A stretch of DNA of 9,930 bases from Bacteroidales bacterium. Its GTDB lineage: Bacteria; Bacteroidota; Bacteroidia; Bacteroidales; WCHB1-69. The stretch's first letter is position 1. Each line of letters starts with the position of its first letter. The notes below the pieces were generated by a model that made no database searches, was not told the origin of the DNA, and saw nothing but the letters and a program-made list of their open reading frames with translations. The stretch is taken from assembly GCA_012838875.1 (NCBI GenBank), contig DUOL01000199.1, forward strand, positions 1-9,930. The letters are read 5' to 3'. The translations under genes and the position numbers were made by a program. This document shows, piece by piece, positions 1-7,205 of the stretch.

Positions 1-116
1 ACGCGGCGGCAAAAAAGCGAGCTTGTAAGCTCTTTTTGCCGCCTTGCGTCCCCACGGCTTGTGCCCGCGGACTTGTAACCGAGCGCCGACCCCGAGCGCA
101 GCGAGGGGGCACGCCC
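1..116 (-). repeat. GC-rich structured repeat, copy 1 (cut by window edge)
   Basis: This GC-rich block stands out from the AT-rich surroundings. Its reverse complement matches 7206-7321 base for base over 116 positions, with three substitutions (copy-1 positions 42, 82, 99) and no gaps. It begins 56 bp after the gldH stop, read in the direction of gldH transcription. Positions 5-43 form a long imperfect hairpin: an 11-bp arm starting GGCGGC, a 3-nt bulge, then GAGCTT/AAGCTC closed by a tiny loop. The copy runs off the left window edge, so its full length is unknown. No gene is supported here. Whether it is a dispersed intergenic repeat, a miniature mobile element or a 3' UTR/terminator module cannot be decided from two copies. 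Confidence 0.9.
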
Positions 117-172
117 TAATAAAAAATATAATTATCTACTTGATTATTATGATGTTATAATACTGGAAAAAA

Positions 173-667
173 CTACTTGGCTATTTTATCTTTATCAAAA
201 TAGTTTAATGAAATCCCAAAATTGACGATACCTTTTACTTTATCAGCTCTCATAGCTTGTTGAACATCAATATGATAGTTGCCTTTTTGCGGAAAACGGA
301 TATTGGATTTGAACAAAAAGCGGTTTTCTTTCACGCGTCCTAAGCCTTTTCCCGTCCATTTACCGTAGATATCGCTTATAAAACACCCCAACGTATCGAC
401 TGCCGTATCGCCATTGGGGAAAGTGGTGGTCATGAAAATATAGAAATTTTGCGTTTCAAAATCGACAGAGTTTCTAATATTGATGTACATATTAAAACAC
501 GCCAAAGTATCTTCAATGGTAAAATCGTAGTGAAGCAGGGAGTCAATATGCCACACCTCATCGGGCAGAGGGTCGATTTTTTCATAAAAGACCTTTTTTT
601 GACAAGAATTAGCTAAAAAAAGAGAGAGAAGTGAGATTAAAAGTAGAAAAAGAGTTTTTTTACACAT
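173..667 (-). CDS. gldH: Gliding motility / T9SS lipoprotein GldH
   Basis: A 164-residue protein that I recognise as GldH, a Bacteroidota lipoprotein required for gliding and type IX secretion in Flavobacterium and also kept in many non-gliding members. The N-terminus has Lys residues, a hydrophobic stretch (about 5-19) and a lipobox-like LANSC with C22 as the lipidation site, so the mature protein should be membrane-anchored. Family-type signatures follow: IRN at 64-66, DTLGCFISDIYGKW at 91-104, FP..G at 125-129 and QQAMR at 136-140. The length is normal for the family. The start codon lies 5 bp after the stop of the TonB-like gene, so it is probably the last gene of the exbB-exbD-tonB-like operon. 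Its molecular role in the T9SS is not visible in the sequence. Identity is fairly sure; the gliding phenotype is not implied. Confidence 0.88.
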   Translation of the reverse strand: MCKKTLFLLLISLLSLFLANSCQKKVFYEKIDPLPDEVWHIDSLLHYDFTIEDTLACFNMYINIRNSVDFETQNFYIFMTTTFPNGDTAVDTLGCFISDIYGKWTGKGLGRVKENRFLFKSNIRFPQKGNYHIDVQQAMRADKVKGIVNFGISLNYFDKDKIAK

Positions 668-672
668 ATTTG

Positions 673-1359
673 CTATTTAAACATAATAATTCTAAATTCT
701 TCTTTTCCTTTTTTAAATTTAACGGATTTTGCTCGTTTTTTGCACTCTTCTTGAATCTTCGAATTTGTAATGGTTGTGGGATATTTACTATTATTAATAA
801 TTCTTGCTTCAATGACGTTTCCTTCGGCAGTAACGTGCACTTCCACGTAGACGACACCTTTTTCATTTTCGATTTCAAGATTTGGAATAACGGCGTATCC
901 ACGTTCACCGGTTCCGTAGCCAACATTTCCTCCTGTGCCACCGCCTTCGCCCAGATTAAATCCTGAGCCGACTCCGCCGCCTTGACCACTTCCTTGCCCG
1001 CCGCCGGAACCACTACCACCCCGTCCTCCTCTATACATCGAACTTTGATCTACAACCGGAGTTTTAACCTCGGTCGGGTTTTCGCTTTTTTGTTTATTTT
1101 GACTAATAGAGGGGGCGTCTTCAGCAGTTTGCGTAGCAATATTATCACCGACATCGCTGTCTCGAGTTCTCTGGTCAAGTTGTGTTGCACCGCCGCCACC
1201 GCCGCCGCCCGCATCAAGGGACATTTCGATATAAATCAGCGGATCTTTCGGCGGAACTTGATAGGACAGACCCAGAATCCACATCAAAAACAACATCAAT
1301 ACTGTTGAAACAACAGTAACACCTGAAGATATCCACCTGTTTTTTTGTTTTTGTGTCAT
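673..1359 (-). CDS. Energy transducer TonB-family protein, glycine-rich linker
   Basis: A 228-residue protein with the TonB layout. A short cytoplasmic N-terminus (1-8) is followed by one membrane anchor (about 9-31), a long low-complexity periplasmic linker, and a C-terminal domain (about 158-228) carrying the GVVYVEVHVTAEGNVIEA pattern of TonB C-terminal domains. It should carry the energy of the ExbB-ExbD proton channel across the periplasm to outer-membrane receptors. It starts 2 bp after the exbD stop, which supports joint expression and function. The linker is unusual: it is built of glycine runs (GGGGGGG at 51-57; Gly/Ser/Gln-rich 111-148) rather than the Pro/Lys-rich linker of classical TonB. 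Which receptor it serves, or whether it instead acts in a Tol-like or secretion-linked motor, cannot be told. Family call confident, precise role open. Confidence 0.82.
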   Translation of the reverse strand: MTQKQKNRWISSGVTVVSTVLMLFLMWILGLSYQVPPKDPLIYIEMSLDAGGGGGGGATQLDQRTRDSDVGDNIATQTAEDAPSISQNKQKSENPTEVKTPVVDQSSMYRGGRGGSGSGGGQGSGQGGGVGSGFNLGEGGGTGGNVGYGTGERGYAVIPNLEIENEKGVVYVEVHVTAEGNVIEARIINNSKYPTTITNSKIQEECKKRAKSVKFKKGKEEFRIIMFK

Positions 1360-1361
1360 TC

Positions 1362-1799
1362 CTATTTTGCTTCTGTCGCTAGCAATAATTTATATCGTTG
1401 TTCTTGTGGCAATTCGTTATTTAATTGATTAAGTACATCCATTACTTTCACCAACTCTTCAACCGGTATTGATTTATCGGCTCGTAAAATCACATTTCTT
1501 TGTAATGAGAAGTCTTTTTGTACTTGCTCTCGTAGCAACGGTAAAATGGCTTCATACGGAACGGGTGCCGAATTAGGTTGAGGATTTACGTAATAGAATT
1601 TATTAGCATCTATGTAAACTTCGATATTGTGTGTGGATAACTGTTGTCCTGCATCACTTTTGGGCAATAATACATTAATAGCGTTCGGTGCAACCATAGT
1701 GGAAGTTATCATAAAGAATATCAATATCAAGAATACCAAGTCCGACATGGTAGTCGAAGGGAAATCCGCGCTTCGTTTATTTTGCAATTGAATACTCAT
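1362..1799 (-). CDS. exbD: Biopolymer transporter ExbD/TolR family protein
   Basis: A 145-residue protein of the ExbD/TolR family. A short cytoplasmic N-terminus precedes one transmembrane helix with the motif MSDLVFLILIFFMIT (18-32). D20 matches the conserved membrane aspartate through which protons pass in this family. The remainder (about 45-145) is the periplasmic domain, with the VILRADKSIPVEELVKVMD segment (103-121) typical of ExbD. It works with ExbB as the proton-driven motor in the inner membrane that energises the TonB-like protein encoded next to it. The gene lies 49 bp downstream of exbB and 2 bp upstream of the tonB-like gene. Length is normal and nothing essential is missing. 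Confidence 0.92.
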   Translation of the reverse strand: MSIQLQNKRSADFPSTTMSDLVFLILIFFMITSTMVAPNAINVLLPKSDAGQQLSTHNIEVYIDANKFYYVNPQPNSAPVPYEAILPLLREQVQKDFSLQRNVILRADKSIPVEELVKVMDVLNQLNNELPQEQRYKLLLATEAK

Positions 1800-1848
1800 A
1801 GTCGTACAAATTTGATGCTAATAGTAATATAATGATACATTTCAAATA

Positions 1849-2571
1849 TTAAATAGGTTCATGCAATAAGTCCATAAATTCGGTTGCTTTATCTTCCAAC
1901 ACATAAACGATATGTGAAATTTTAGCAACTAGAATATTATAAAACACACTTACAATAATGTTAACGATAAGTCCTCCTACTGTCGTAATCATGGCAGTAT
2001 AAATTCCTGAAGATAAGGTTGTAATACTCAAATTATTAGGGTTAGATGCCATATTATGAAATGCGATAATCATTCCCACAACCGTACCGAGGAATCCCAA
2101 CATCGGAGCGATTGATGCTATCGTTGCCAACACAGAAACTCTTTTTTCAAGTTGTTGAATTTCCAGCTGTCCGGCATTTTCAACTGCTGCCGAAATATCG
2201 TTTAACGGTTTTCCTACACGCGAAAGACCTTTCTCAATCATTCGTGCCAACGGCGTACCATTTCCTTTGCATAATACTTTCGCCGATTCAATTTTACCGT
2301 CGTGGACAAAATCTCTAATATTATTCATAAAATTTTGTTCTTCACGAGAGGCTTGTCGAAGTGTCAGCCATCGCTCAACAAAAATATAGATTCCAAAGAT
2401 TAGCATAAGCATCAGCGGAATCATAATCCACAAGCTATTAGGGTCAAAAACAAGACTTAAAATACTTGTTTTTTTAATTTCAGGAACGGCAGTTCCGACA
2501 GAAGAGGCAACTTGGGACACCGTATCTACAATTTGAGACATCGGGGACTGTAATATAGGTAGCATATTCAT
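1849..2571 (-). CDS. exbB: MotA/TolQ/ExbB proton channel family protein
   Basis: ExbB/TolQ-type proton channel subunit of the inner membrane. Residue numbers here count from the upstream TTG at 2592. A first membrane helix at about 54-72 is followed by ERW (73-75), a cytoplasmic loop with the GTPLARMIEKGL motif (112-123), then the paired helices ATIASIAPMLGFLGTVVGM (156-174) and SGIYTAMITTVGGLIVNIIV (195-214) that are the family hallmark. The reading frame opens at that TTG (2592), but it overlaps the -7 promoter element at 2590-2597. I therefore prefer the ATG at 2569-2571, giving 240 residues beginning MNMLPILQ, much like Bacteroidota relatives. It is the first gene of the exbB-exbD-tonB-like-gldH operon. 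The family call is firm; the start is an inference. Confidence 0.92.
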   Translation of the reverse strand: MNMLPILQSPMSQIVDTVSQVASSVGTAVPEIKKTSILSLVFDPNSLWIMIPLMLMLIFGIYIFVERWLTLRQASREEQNFMNNIRDFVHDGKIESAKVLCKGNGTPLARMIEKGLSRVGKPLNDISAAVENAGQLEIQQLEKRVSVLATIASIAPMLGFLGTVVGMIIAFHNMASNPNNLSITTLSSGIYTAMITTVGGLIVNIIVSVFYNILVAKISHIVYVLEDKATEFMDLLHEPI

Positions 2572-2589
2572 ATTATTTATAAAATTTAC

Positions 2590-2597
2590 CAAAAATA
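2590..2597 (-). promoter_or_regulatory. Bacteroidota -7 element upstream of exbB
   Basis: On the minus strand this reads TATTTTTG, a full match to TAnnTTTG, about 18 bp before the preferred exbB ATG. No convincing -33 TTTG is seen at the usual spacing. It implies a very short 5' leader and argues against the upstream TTG start of exbB. Confidence 0.45.
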
Positions 2598-2725
2598 CTA
2601 TGTAGTTGTCAATTTACTCATTACTTAAAACACTATTTGCAAACATTTTATTGTTAATAAGAATAAATTATTTTTCGGAGGCAAACATTTTGATAATTCT
2701 AAATCTTGAAGAGATAGAATGACAA

Positions 2726-3505
2726 TTATTCATAAAGTCCCTTTTTCTTTCCTATATTATAAGCTAAATAACCGCTTAAATAAAAAAGATTTGCCTTATT
2801 ATAAGCCATTTGTTGAACAACAGGGAATACCATATCAAAGACTAAACCGATTTCAAGCCTGTGAATAATATTCTCCTTTTTACTAAAATCAAAATTGAGT
2901 CCGCTTTTCAGATAAAACCCCGGGTGAAATGTTGTTTTAAAGATTCCTTCCAACAGAGGACCACGTTGAACAATGTTATCTATATTGTGGATTGCAGGGT
3001 CATATTGTTCGGATAGTTGACTGTAGCCTGCTGGTGTGATGTAACTGATATAAAGATAAATAGGCATTGCCATACCCAAAGAAAACCCGCCCGAGACGTT
3101 GTAATTTATTTGTACCCCGCCCCAATAAGGTTTATGATGCAAAGTTCGTTGATAACCGTAGCCGCCACGCAACAAAAAAAGGTCAACCAATTTACCGTAA
3201 ACATAAGCTGAAGTTCCCGTATAGTAAGGATTTCTTGCTCTGACCGACTTGGGATGTATAACATATTGAAAGTTAACCTCCCAAAAGTGTTTGTCAAAAT
3301 AATTTGGCATACGACCATGTTGAAAACCCACTCCAAAGCCATTCGTATGTAGCTTGATAGTAGCATTCCACTCCTTAACGAAAACACGTTCCGCTTCTAC
3401 TGCGCCTCGCTCCTGTCCTTTTAAAATAAGGAGAAGTGAAAGAAAAAAAATAATCAAAAATCCTTGCCGAATAGCTAAATTGAAATTTTTGAAGAAATAG
3501 GGCAT
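2726..3505 (-). CDS. Conserved Bacteroidota outer-membrane protein of unknown function
   Basis: A 259-residue protein with an N-terminal hydrophobic signal segment (about 13-29) followed by alternating aromatic/polar stretches that suggest a small beta-barrel or beta-sheet outer-membrane protein. Recognisable blocks include EWNATIKLHTNGFGVGFQHG (45-64), LRGGYGYQRTLHHKPYWGGVQINY (about 113-136) and GGFSLGMAMPIYLYI (139-153). I associate these blocks with a conserved uncharacterised Bacteroidota family. The gene follows the small lipoprotein gene with a 17-bp gap, so the two are probably co-transcribed from the divergent promoter at 3677-3694. No catalytic motif is seen. I do not know its function; location in the outer membrane is an inference from the signal and sequence pattern. 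Confidence 0.7.
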   Translation of the reverse strand: MPYFFKNFNLAIRQGFLIIFFLSLLLILKGQERGAVEAERVFVKEWNATIKLHTNGFGVGFQHGRMPNYFDKHFWEVNFQYVIHPKSVRARNPYYTGTSAYVYGKLVDLFLLRGGYGYQRTLHHKPYWGGVQINYNVSGGFSLGMAMPIYLYISYITPAGYSQLSEQYDPAIHNIDNIVQRGPLLEGIFKTTFHPGFYLKSGLNFDFSKKENIIHRLEIGLVFDMVFPVVQQMAYNKANLFYLSGYLAYNIGKKKGLYE

Positions 3506-3522
3506 GGTTGAATTAAATCATA

Positions 3523-3663
3523 TTATAAATGACTCTCATCGGGAGTCGTAGTCTCCAACTGACTATAATGACCGTATGCGGGACATTTAATGTAAGAAGC
3601 ACAAGACGAAAAAACGAGTGAAATTACAATTATGCTAATTACGAGAACAATAAATTTCTTCAT
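3523..3663 (-). CDS. Small lipoprotein, 46 residues
   Basis: A short reading frame that a length cutoff would miss. It starts at the ATG 3661-3663 and ends with TAA at 3523-3525. The product begins MKKFIVLVISIIVISLVFSS and is followed by C21, a clear signal peptide with a lipobox (VFSSC), then about 25 polar residues containing CPAYGHY. It is preceded on the minus strand by a complete TAnnTTTG element (3686-3693), about 23 bp before the start, and is followed after 17 bp by the outer-membrane protein gene, so it should be the first gene of a two-gene transcript. The role is unknown. Promoter placement plus signal peptide make a real gene likely; the alternative is a chance hydrophobic frame. 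Confidence 0.68.
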   Translation of the reverse strand: MKKFIVLVISIIVISLVFSSCASYIKCPAYGHYSQLETTTPDESHL

Positions 3664-3676
3664 TTACGTTATTTTT

Positions 3677-3694
3677 TTACCTTTGCAAAGGTAA
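3677..3694. promoter_or_regulatory. Palindromic divergent promoter, two overlapping -7 elements
   Basis: TTACCTTTGCAAAGGTAA is its own reverse complement over all 18 bp. It contains TACCTTTG (TAnnTTTG) at 3678-3685 on the plus strand and the identical element at 3686-3693 on the minus strand. The minus element sits just before the small lipoprotein gene; the plus element sits about 70 bp before the Omp85-like gene. No clear -33 TTTG is present on either side. It could also act as a dyad operator. Confidence 0.6.
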
Positions 3695-3754
3695 CAAAAA
3701 ATAAGAGTAAATATTTTCATTTTACTATAAAAAAAACAAAAAAAACTTAACTTA

Positions 3755-5491
3755 TTGAAAATAAGGATTTTAATTTTATTATTTCCTCTTGTATATTTAA
3801 ACATTTCCTATCTTTTTGGACAAAACCGCGTTTTTCTTCATTCTTATAATGAACAAATTATAACTATTTCTTACTCAGTCGGATTAAATAAAAAGATTAA
3901 AAATGAAAAAACATTAGAGAAAAGAATAAAAAAATTAATAGAAAAATGCCAAGACGAAGGTTTTTATGCTTTTTCGGTAGATTCTATTAGTAAAGATTCA
4001 TTTTTTTACCATTTATATATTCATGAAGGAGAGCAATATAAAGATGCTTCTATTTACGTAAACGCAGAGACAAAAGAAATAATGCAGGAGTGCCGCACTG
4101 CTAATTTTATTAAAAATGGGGCAATTACATTTCAAGATTATAATTTAGTTGCCCAGAAGTGCATTCAATATCTTGAAAATCATGGATTTCCATTTGCAGA
4201 AATATATTTAGACAGTTTACAGATTCAAGAAAATAGCATTTCAGCACAGTTAAAAATTGATAAAAACAGCTTTATCGTTTTTGATTCTATTATTGTAAAA
4301 GGAGATGCTAAGATTAAAAAATCGTTTCTTTACCCCTACTTAGGGTTAAAATCAAAACAACCATATAATGAGAGTGTTATAAAAAAAATTCCGAACAAGT
4401 GCAAAGAACTCGCTTGGGTAACTCAGGTTCAACCCTCCGGTATTGAGTTCGTTGTAGACAAGGCTTATCTATATCTTTTTCTTAATAAAAAAAGGACAAA
4501 CTCTTTTAACGGCTATATCGGAATTGTTCCGGAAGATAGAGAGCAAAAAAGAACAATTCTAGCAGGTGAGTTAAATCTTAATTTAGTTAATATCTTTGGT
4601 ATCGGCGAAAGCATGGAATTTTTATGGAAAAGTCCTCAGCGGTACTCACAACAACTTAAAGTCAATGTTACTATTCCTTACCTGTTCCGAACGCAATTTG
4701 GGATAAATAGCAATTTTCTACTTGATAAAATTGACACTTCCTATTTGTCAATAAACTTTTCCGTTGGAGTACAACACTCTTTTCATAATAATTCATATTT
4801 AAAGGGAGTTTACGATTTCACCTCTTCGCAATTACTACTTCCAAAAAATTTTAACGCTTCGCTATCCATTACTCATGCTGATTTTAGAAAGTCAATGTAT
4901 GGCATTGAGTACTATTATCGTAAAGTCGACTTTATTTTTAATCCTAAGAAGGGTATTATTTTACATAGTAATCTTGCGATAGGAAAGCGTAAGATTTTGC
5001 AAAATAGAGAAATTCCTTCTTCTTTTTACGAGGGAATAGAGACGGAGAAAGTACAATATCGTATTATAGGGAGTATAGACGGATTTATTCCGTTGCATAA
5101 GCGTTGGGTTTTAATGTTGGGAGCCAAAGGGGGTGCTTTATTTGGCGGACAATTCGTTGAAAATGAACTCTTTAAAATTGGCGGTTTAAAGACGCTACGC
5201 GGTTTCAATGAAAACGAAATTTTAGCATCTTCATTTTTAATTGGGACTACGGAAATACGGTTTTTATTTGCGAAAATTGCTTACTTCAACCTCTTTTTTG
5301 ACGGTGCTTGGTATGAAAAAAAGAGCATCTCTACTTATGTTAATGATACCCCTTTCGGCTTTGGCATGGGAATAGCATTTGAAACTAAAGCAGGGATTTT
5401 CTACTTAAATTACGGATTAGGGAAACAGTTTAAAAATCCTATCGAATTTAAAAATGGAAAAATAAATTTTGGGCTATTGCTTAGTTTCTAA
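3755..5491 (+). CDS. Omp85/BamA-TamA family outer-membrane protein
   Basis: A 578-residue protein: signal peptide (about 1-22, ending near LFGQ), POTRA-like periplasmic region (about 30-245), then a beta-barrel to the C-terminus. The last POTRA is clearest (about 174-243: FDSIIVKGDAKIKKSFLYPY onward). The move into the barrel is marked by KKRTNSFNGYIG (245-256). LRGF at 481-484, with R482, matches the conserved loop-6 RGF motif of Omp85 proteins, and the chain ends in an aromatic residue (LLLSF) like many barrels. Length is near that of TamA and shorter than BamA, so I call it TamA-like without assigning a symbol. The likely role is insertion or assembly of outer-membrane or surface proteins. 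The start is TTG at 3755 (MKIRILIL); no in-frame ATG exists near the signal peptide. It is transcribed towards porX and ends 65 bp before it. Confidence 0.85.
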   Translation: MKIRILILLFPLVYLNISYLFGQNRVFLHSYNEQIITISYSVGLNKKIKNEKTLEKRIKKLIEKCQDEGFYAFSVDSISKDSFFYHLYIHEGEQYKDASIYVNAETKEIMQECRTANFIKNGAITFQDYNLVAQKCIQYLENHGFPFAEIYLDSLQIQENSISAQLKIDKNSFIVFDSIIVKGDAKIKKSFLYPYLGLKSKQPYNESVIKKIPNKCKELAWVTQVQPSGIEFVVDKAYLYLFLNKKRTNSFNGYIGIVPEDREQKRTILAGELNLNLVNIFGIGESMEFLWKSPQRYSQQLKVNVTIPYLFRTQFGINSNFLLDKIDTSYLSINFSVGVQHSFHNNSYLKGVYDFTSSQLLLPKNFNASLSITHADFRKSMYGIEYYYRKVDFIFNPKKGIILHSNLAIGKRKILQNREIPSSFYEGIETEKVQYRIIGSIDGFIPLHKRWVLMLGAKGGALFGGQFVENELFKIGGLKTLRGFNENEILASSFLIGTTEIRFLFAKIAYFNLFFDGAWYEKKSISTYVNDTPFGFGMGIAFETKAGIFYLNYGLGKQFKNPIEFKNGKINFGLLLSF

Positions 5492-5526
5492 AATCATTGA
5501 AAATATAAAAGAATAAATTTCGTTTT

Positions 5527-5534
5527 TAATTTTG
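5527..5534 (+). promoter_or_regulatory. Bacteroidota -7 element upstream of porX
   Basis: TAATTTTG matches TAnnTTTG and lies 22 bp before the porX ATG, followed by an A-rich leader. The -33 box is not obvious. It suggests that porX has its own promoter rather than depending only on read-through from the Omp85-like gene. Confidence 0.45.
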
Positions 5535-5556
5535 TAAGGAATTAAAAAAAGAAACA

Positions 5557-7107
5557 ATGAATATTATAGTATTATGGGCAGATGATGAGATTGAATTATT
5601 AAAACCTCACATCTTATTTTTACAAAATAAAGGATATGATGTTATTCCTGTGGTGAGTGGTGAAGATGCTTTAGAAGAAGTACGAAATAGACGTATTGAC
5701 ATTATATTATTAGATGAAAACATGCCCGGTTTATCCGGAATTGAAACATTAAAGCGTATCAAAGCTATCAATAATAATATACCCGTAGTAATGATTACCA
5801 AGAGCGAGGAAGAGTACATTATGGAAGATGCTATCGGGTCCGATATTGCTGATTATCTTATAAAACCTGTAAATCCTAATCAAATTTTAATATGTTTGAA
5901 AAAAAATACGGAGCATAGCAAGATTATTTCAGAAAAAAAGAGCAGCGATTACCAACAAGCTTTTCGCGAAATAAGCTATAAAATTTCTGATAAACTGTCG
6001 CTTAAAGAGTGGGAAGAGTTATACAAAGAGCTAATTTATTGGGAATTAGAATTAGAAAACATTGAAAACGAAACTATTTTTGAGATTATTGCTCAACAAA
6101 AAGAGGAAGCAAATAAACAATTTGCTCGTTATATAATGAAAAATTATATCGATTGGTTGAATGGAAGAGGAGATGAAAAACCCTTACTATCACACACTTT
6201 GCTAAAAGAGAAAGTATTCCCTATGATTGGAGAGACACCGTCAACTTTTCTTTTCGTTATTGACAATTTACGTTTCGACCAGTGGAAATCGTTTCAACCA
6301 TTGATTCATGACTACTTTTACGTTGCCGAAGAGAATATAAGCTACAGTATTTTACCGACCGCCACGCACTATGCTCGCAACGCTCTTTTTTCCGGACTAT
6401 TGCCATCGGAAATTGAAAAAAAATATCCGAAATTATGGTTAAATGAGCAAGATGAAGGCAATAAGAATCAATTTGAACAAGAATTGTTAGCGGAATATTT
6501 AAAGAGATACGGAAAAAATATAAAATTTGGCTTCAATAAGATTCTCAATGTGGATTTTGGGAAAAAGGTATTGGAAAACTTTCATCAACTATTACAAAAT
6601 CCTTTTAACGTAGTCATTTTCAACTTCATTGATATGCTTTCGCACGCGCGTACCGATATTGACATTATACGCGAATTGGCAGAGGACGAAAAATCGTACC
6701 GAAGTGTAACGGTCTCTTGGTTTGAAAATTCCCTGATGTTGGACATGCTAAAAATATTGGCGTCTAAGAAAATCCCCGTTTTTATTACGACTGATCACGG
6801 TTCTATTAAAATTGAAAAACCTATAAAAGTTGTCGGCGAACGCGATATGAATACAAATTTACGCTATAAAACCGGGCGAAATATGAATTATAACGAAAAG
6901 GAAGTTTTTAGAATCAAAGATCCTAATGATGCCTATTTACCTAAGGGAAGCATCACCTCTGAATTTATCTTTGCTTTAGGAAATACTTTTTTTGCATATC
7001 CGAATAATTACAATTATTACGCTAATTATTATAAGAACACCTTTCAACACGGCGGTATTTCCATGGAAGAGATATTGGTGCCCAGCATTAAATTAATTCC
7101 CAAGTAA
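5557..7107 (+). CDS. porX: T9SS response regulator PorX (receiver + PglZ/alkaline phosphatase-like domain)
   Basis: A 516-residue response regulator with the PorX architecture. Residues 1-115 are a receiver domain with acidic pair D9-D10, phospho-acceptor D53 (LLDENMPG), T81 and K103. A helical linker (about 125-215) leads to a PglZ/alkaline-phosphatase-superfamily domain with candidate metal and catalytic residues all present: D236 (FVIDNLRFD), T270 in SILPTATHYARN, D359 and H363 (NFIDMLSH), D413-H414 (TTDHG) and H498 (FQHGG). In Porphyromonas gingivalis and Flavobacterium, PorX is phosphorylated by the kinase PorY and promotes T9SS gene expression and secretion; its effector domain hydrolyses phosphodiester-type substrates rather than binding DNA by a classic helix-turn-helix. 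No PorY-like kinase gene is in the window. Its own -7 element is 22 bp upstream. The identification is firm. Confidence 0.93.
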   Translation: MNIIVLWADDEIELLKPHILFLQNKGYDVIPVVSGEDALEEVRNRRIDIILLDENMPGLSGIETLKRIKAINNNIPVVMITKSEEEYIMEDAIGSDIADYLIKPVNPNQILICLKKNTEHSKIISEKKSSDYQQAFREISYKISDKLSLKEWEELYKELIYWELELENIENETIFEIIAQQKEEANKQFARYIMKNYIDWLNGRGDEKPLLSHTLLKEKVFPMIGETPSTFLFVIDNLRFDQWKSFQPLIHDYFYVAEENISYSILPTATHYARNALFSGLLPSEIEKKYPKLWLNEQDEGNKNQFEQELLAEYLKRYGKNIKFGFNKILNVDFGKKVLENFHQLLQNPFNVVIFNFIDMLSHARTDIDIIRELAEDEKSYRSVTVSWFENSLMLDMLKILASKKIPVFITTDHGSIKIEKPIKVVGERDMNTNLRYKTGRNMNYNEKEVFRIKDPNDAYLPKGSITSEFIFALGNTFFAYPNNYNYYANYYKNTFQHGGISMEEILVPSIKLIPK

Positions 7108-7117
7108 AAGCATTATA

Positions 7118-7181
7118 ATTCTGTTCTGGTGCTACCTTCGCACTAAAAGGTAGAAGTAAAGAGAATTACGAATTACAGAAT
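7118..7181 (+). terminator. Nested inverted repeats after porX, possible 3' hairpin
   Basis: The outer arms ATTCTGT (7118-7124) and ACAGAAT (7175-7181) enclose a perfect inner stem CTACCTT (7132-7138)/AAGGTAG (7147-7153) with an 8-nt loop. It begins 11 bp after the porX stop. No strong T-run directly follows the inner stem, so termination is only one reading; an mRNA-stabilising 3' structure is equally possible. Confidence 0.35.
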
Positions 7182-7205
7182 CTTGTTAATTTATAATTTT
7201 AATTT

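Noticed and set aside
660..1308. Open frames on both strands within the TonB-like gene (660-1019 minus, 982-1308 plus)
   Set aside because: They overlap the glycine-rich coding region, whose GC-rich codons remove stops in other frames; the TonB-like frame has the anchor, the C-terminal domain and operon spacing.
1849..2592. TTG start of exbB at 2592
   Set aside because: It falls inside a full TAnnTTTG element, and the ATG at 2569-2571 gives a start typical of the family, so the shorter protein is preferred.
3106..3387. 93-residue minus-strand frame inside the outer-membrane protein gene
   Set aside because: Fully contained in the better-supported 2726-3505 gene in another frame, with no recognisable domain.
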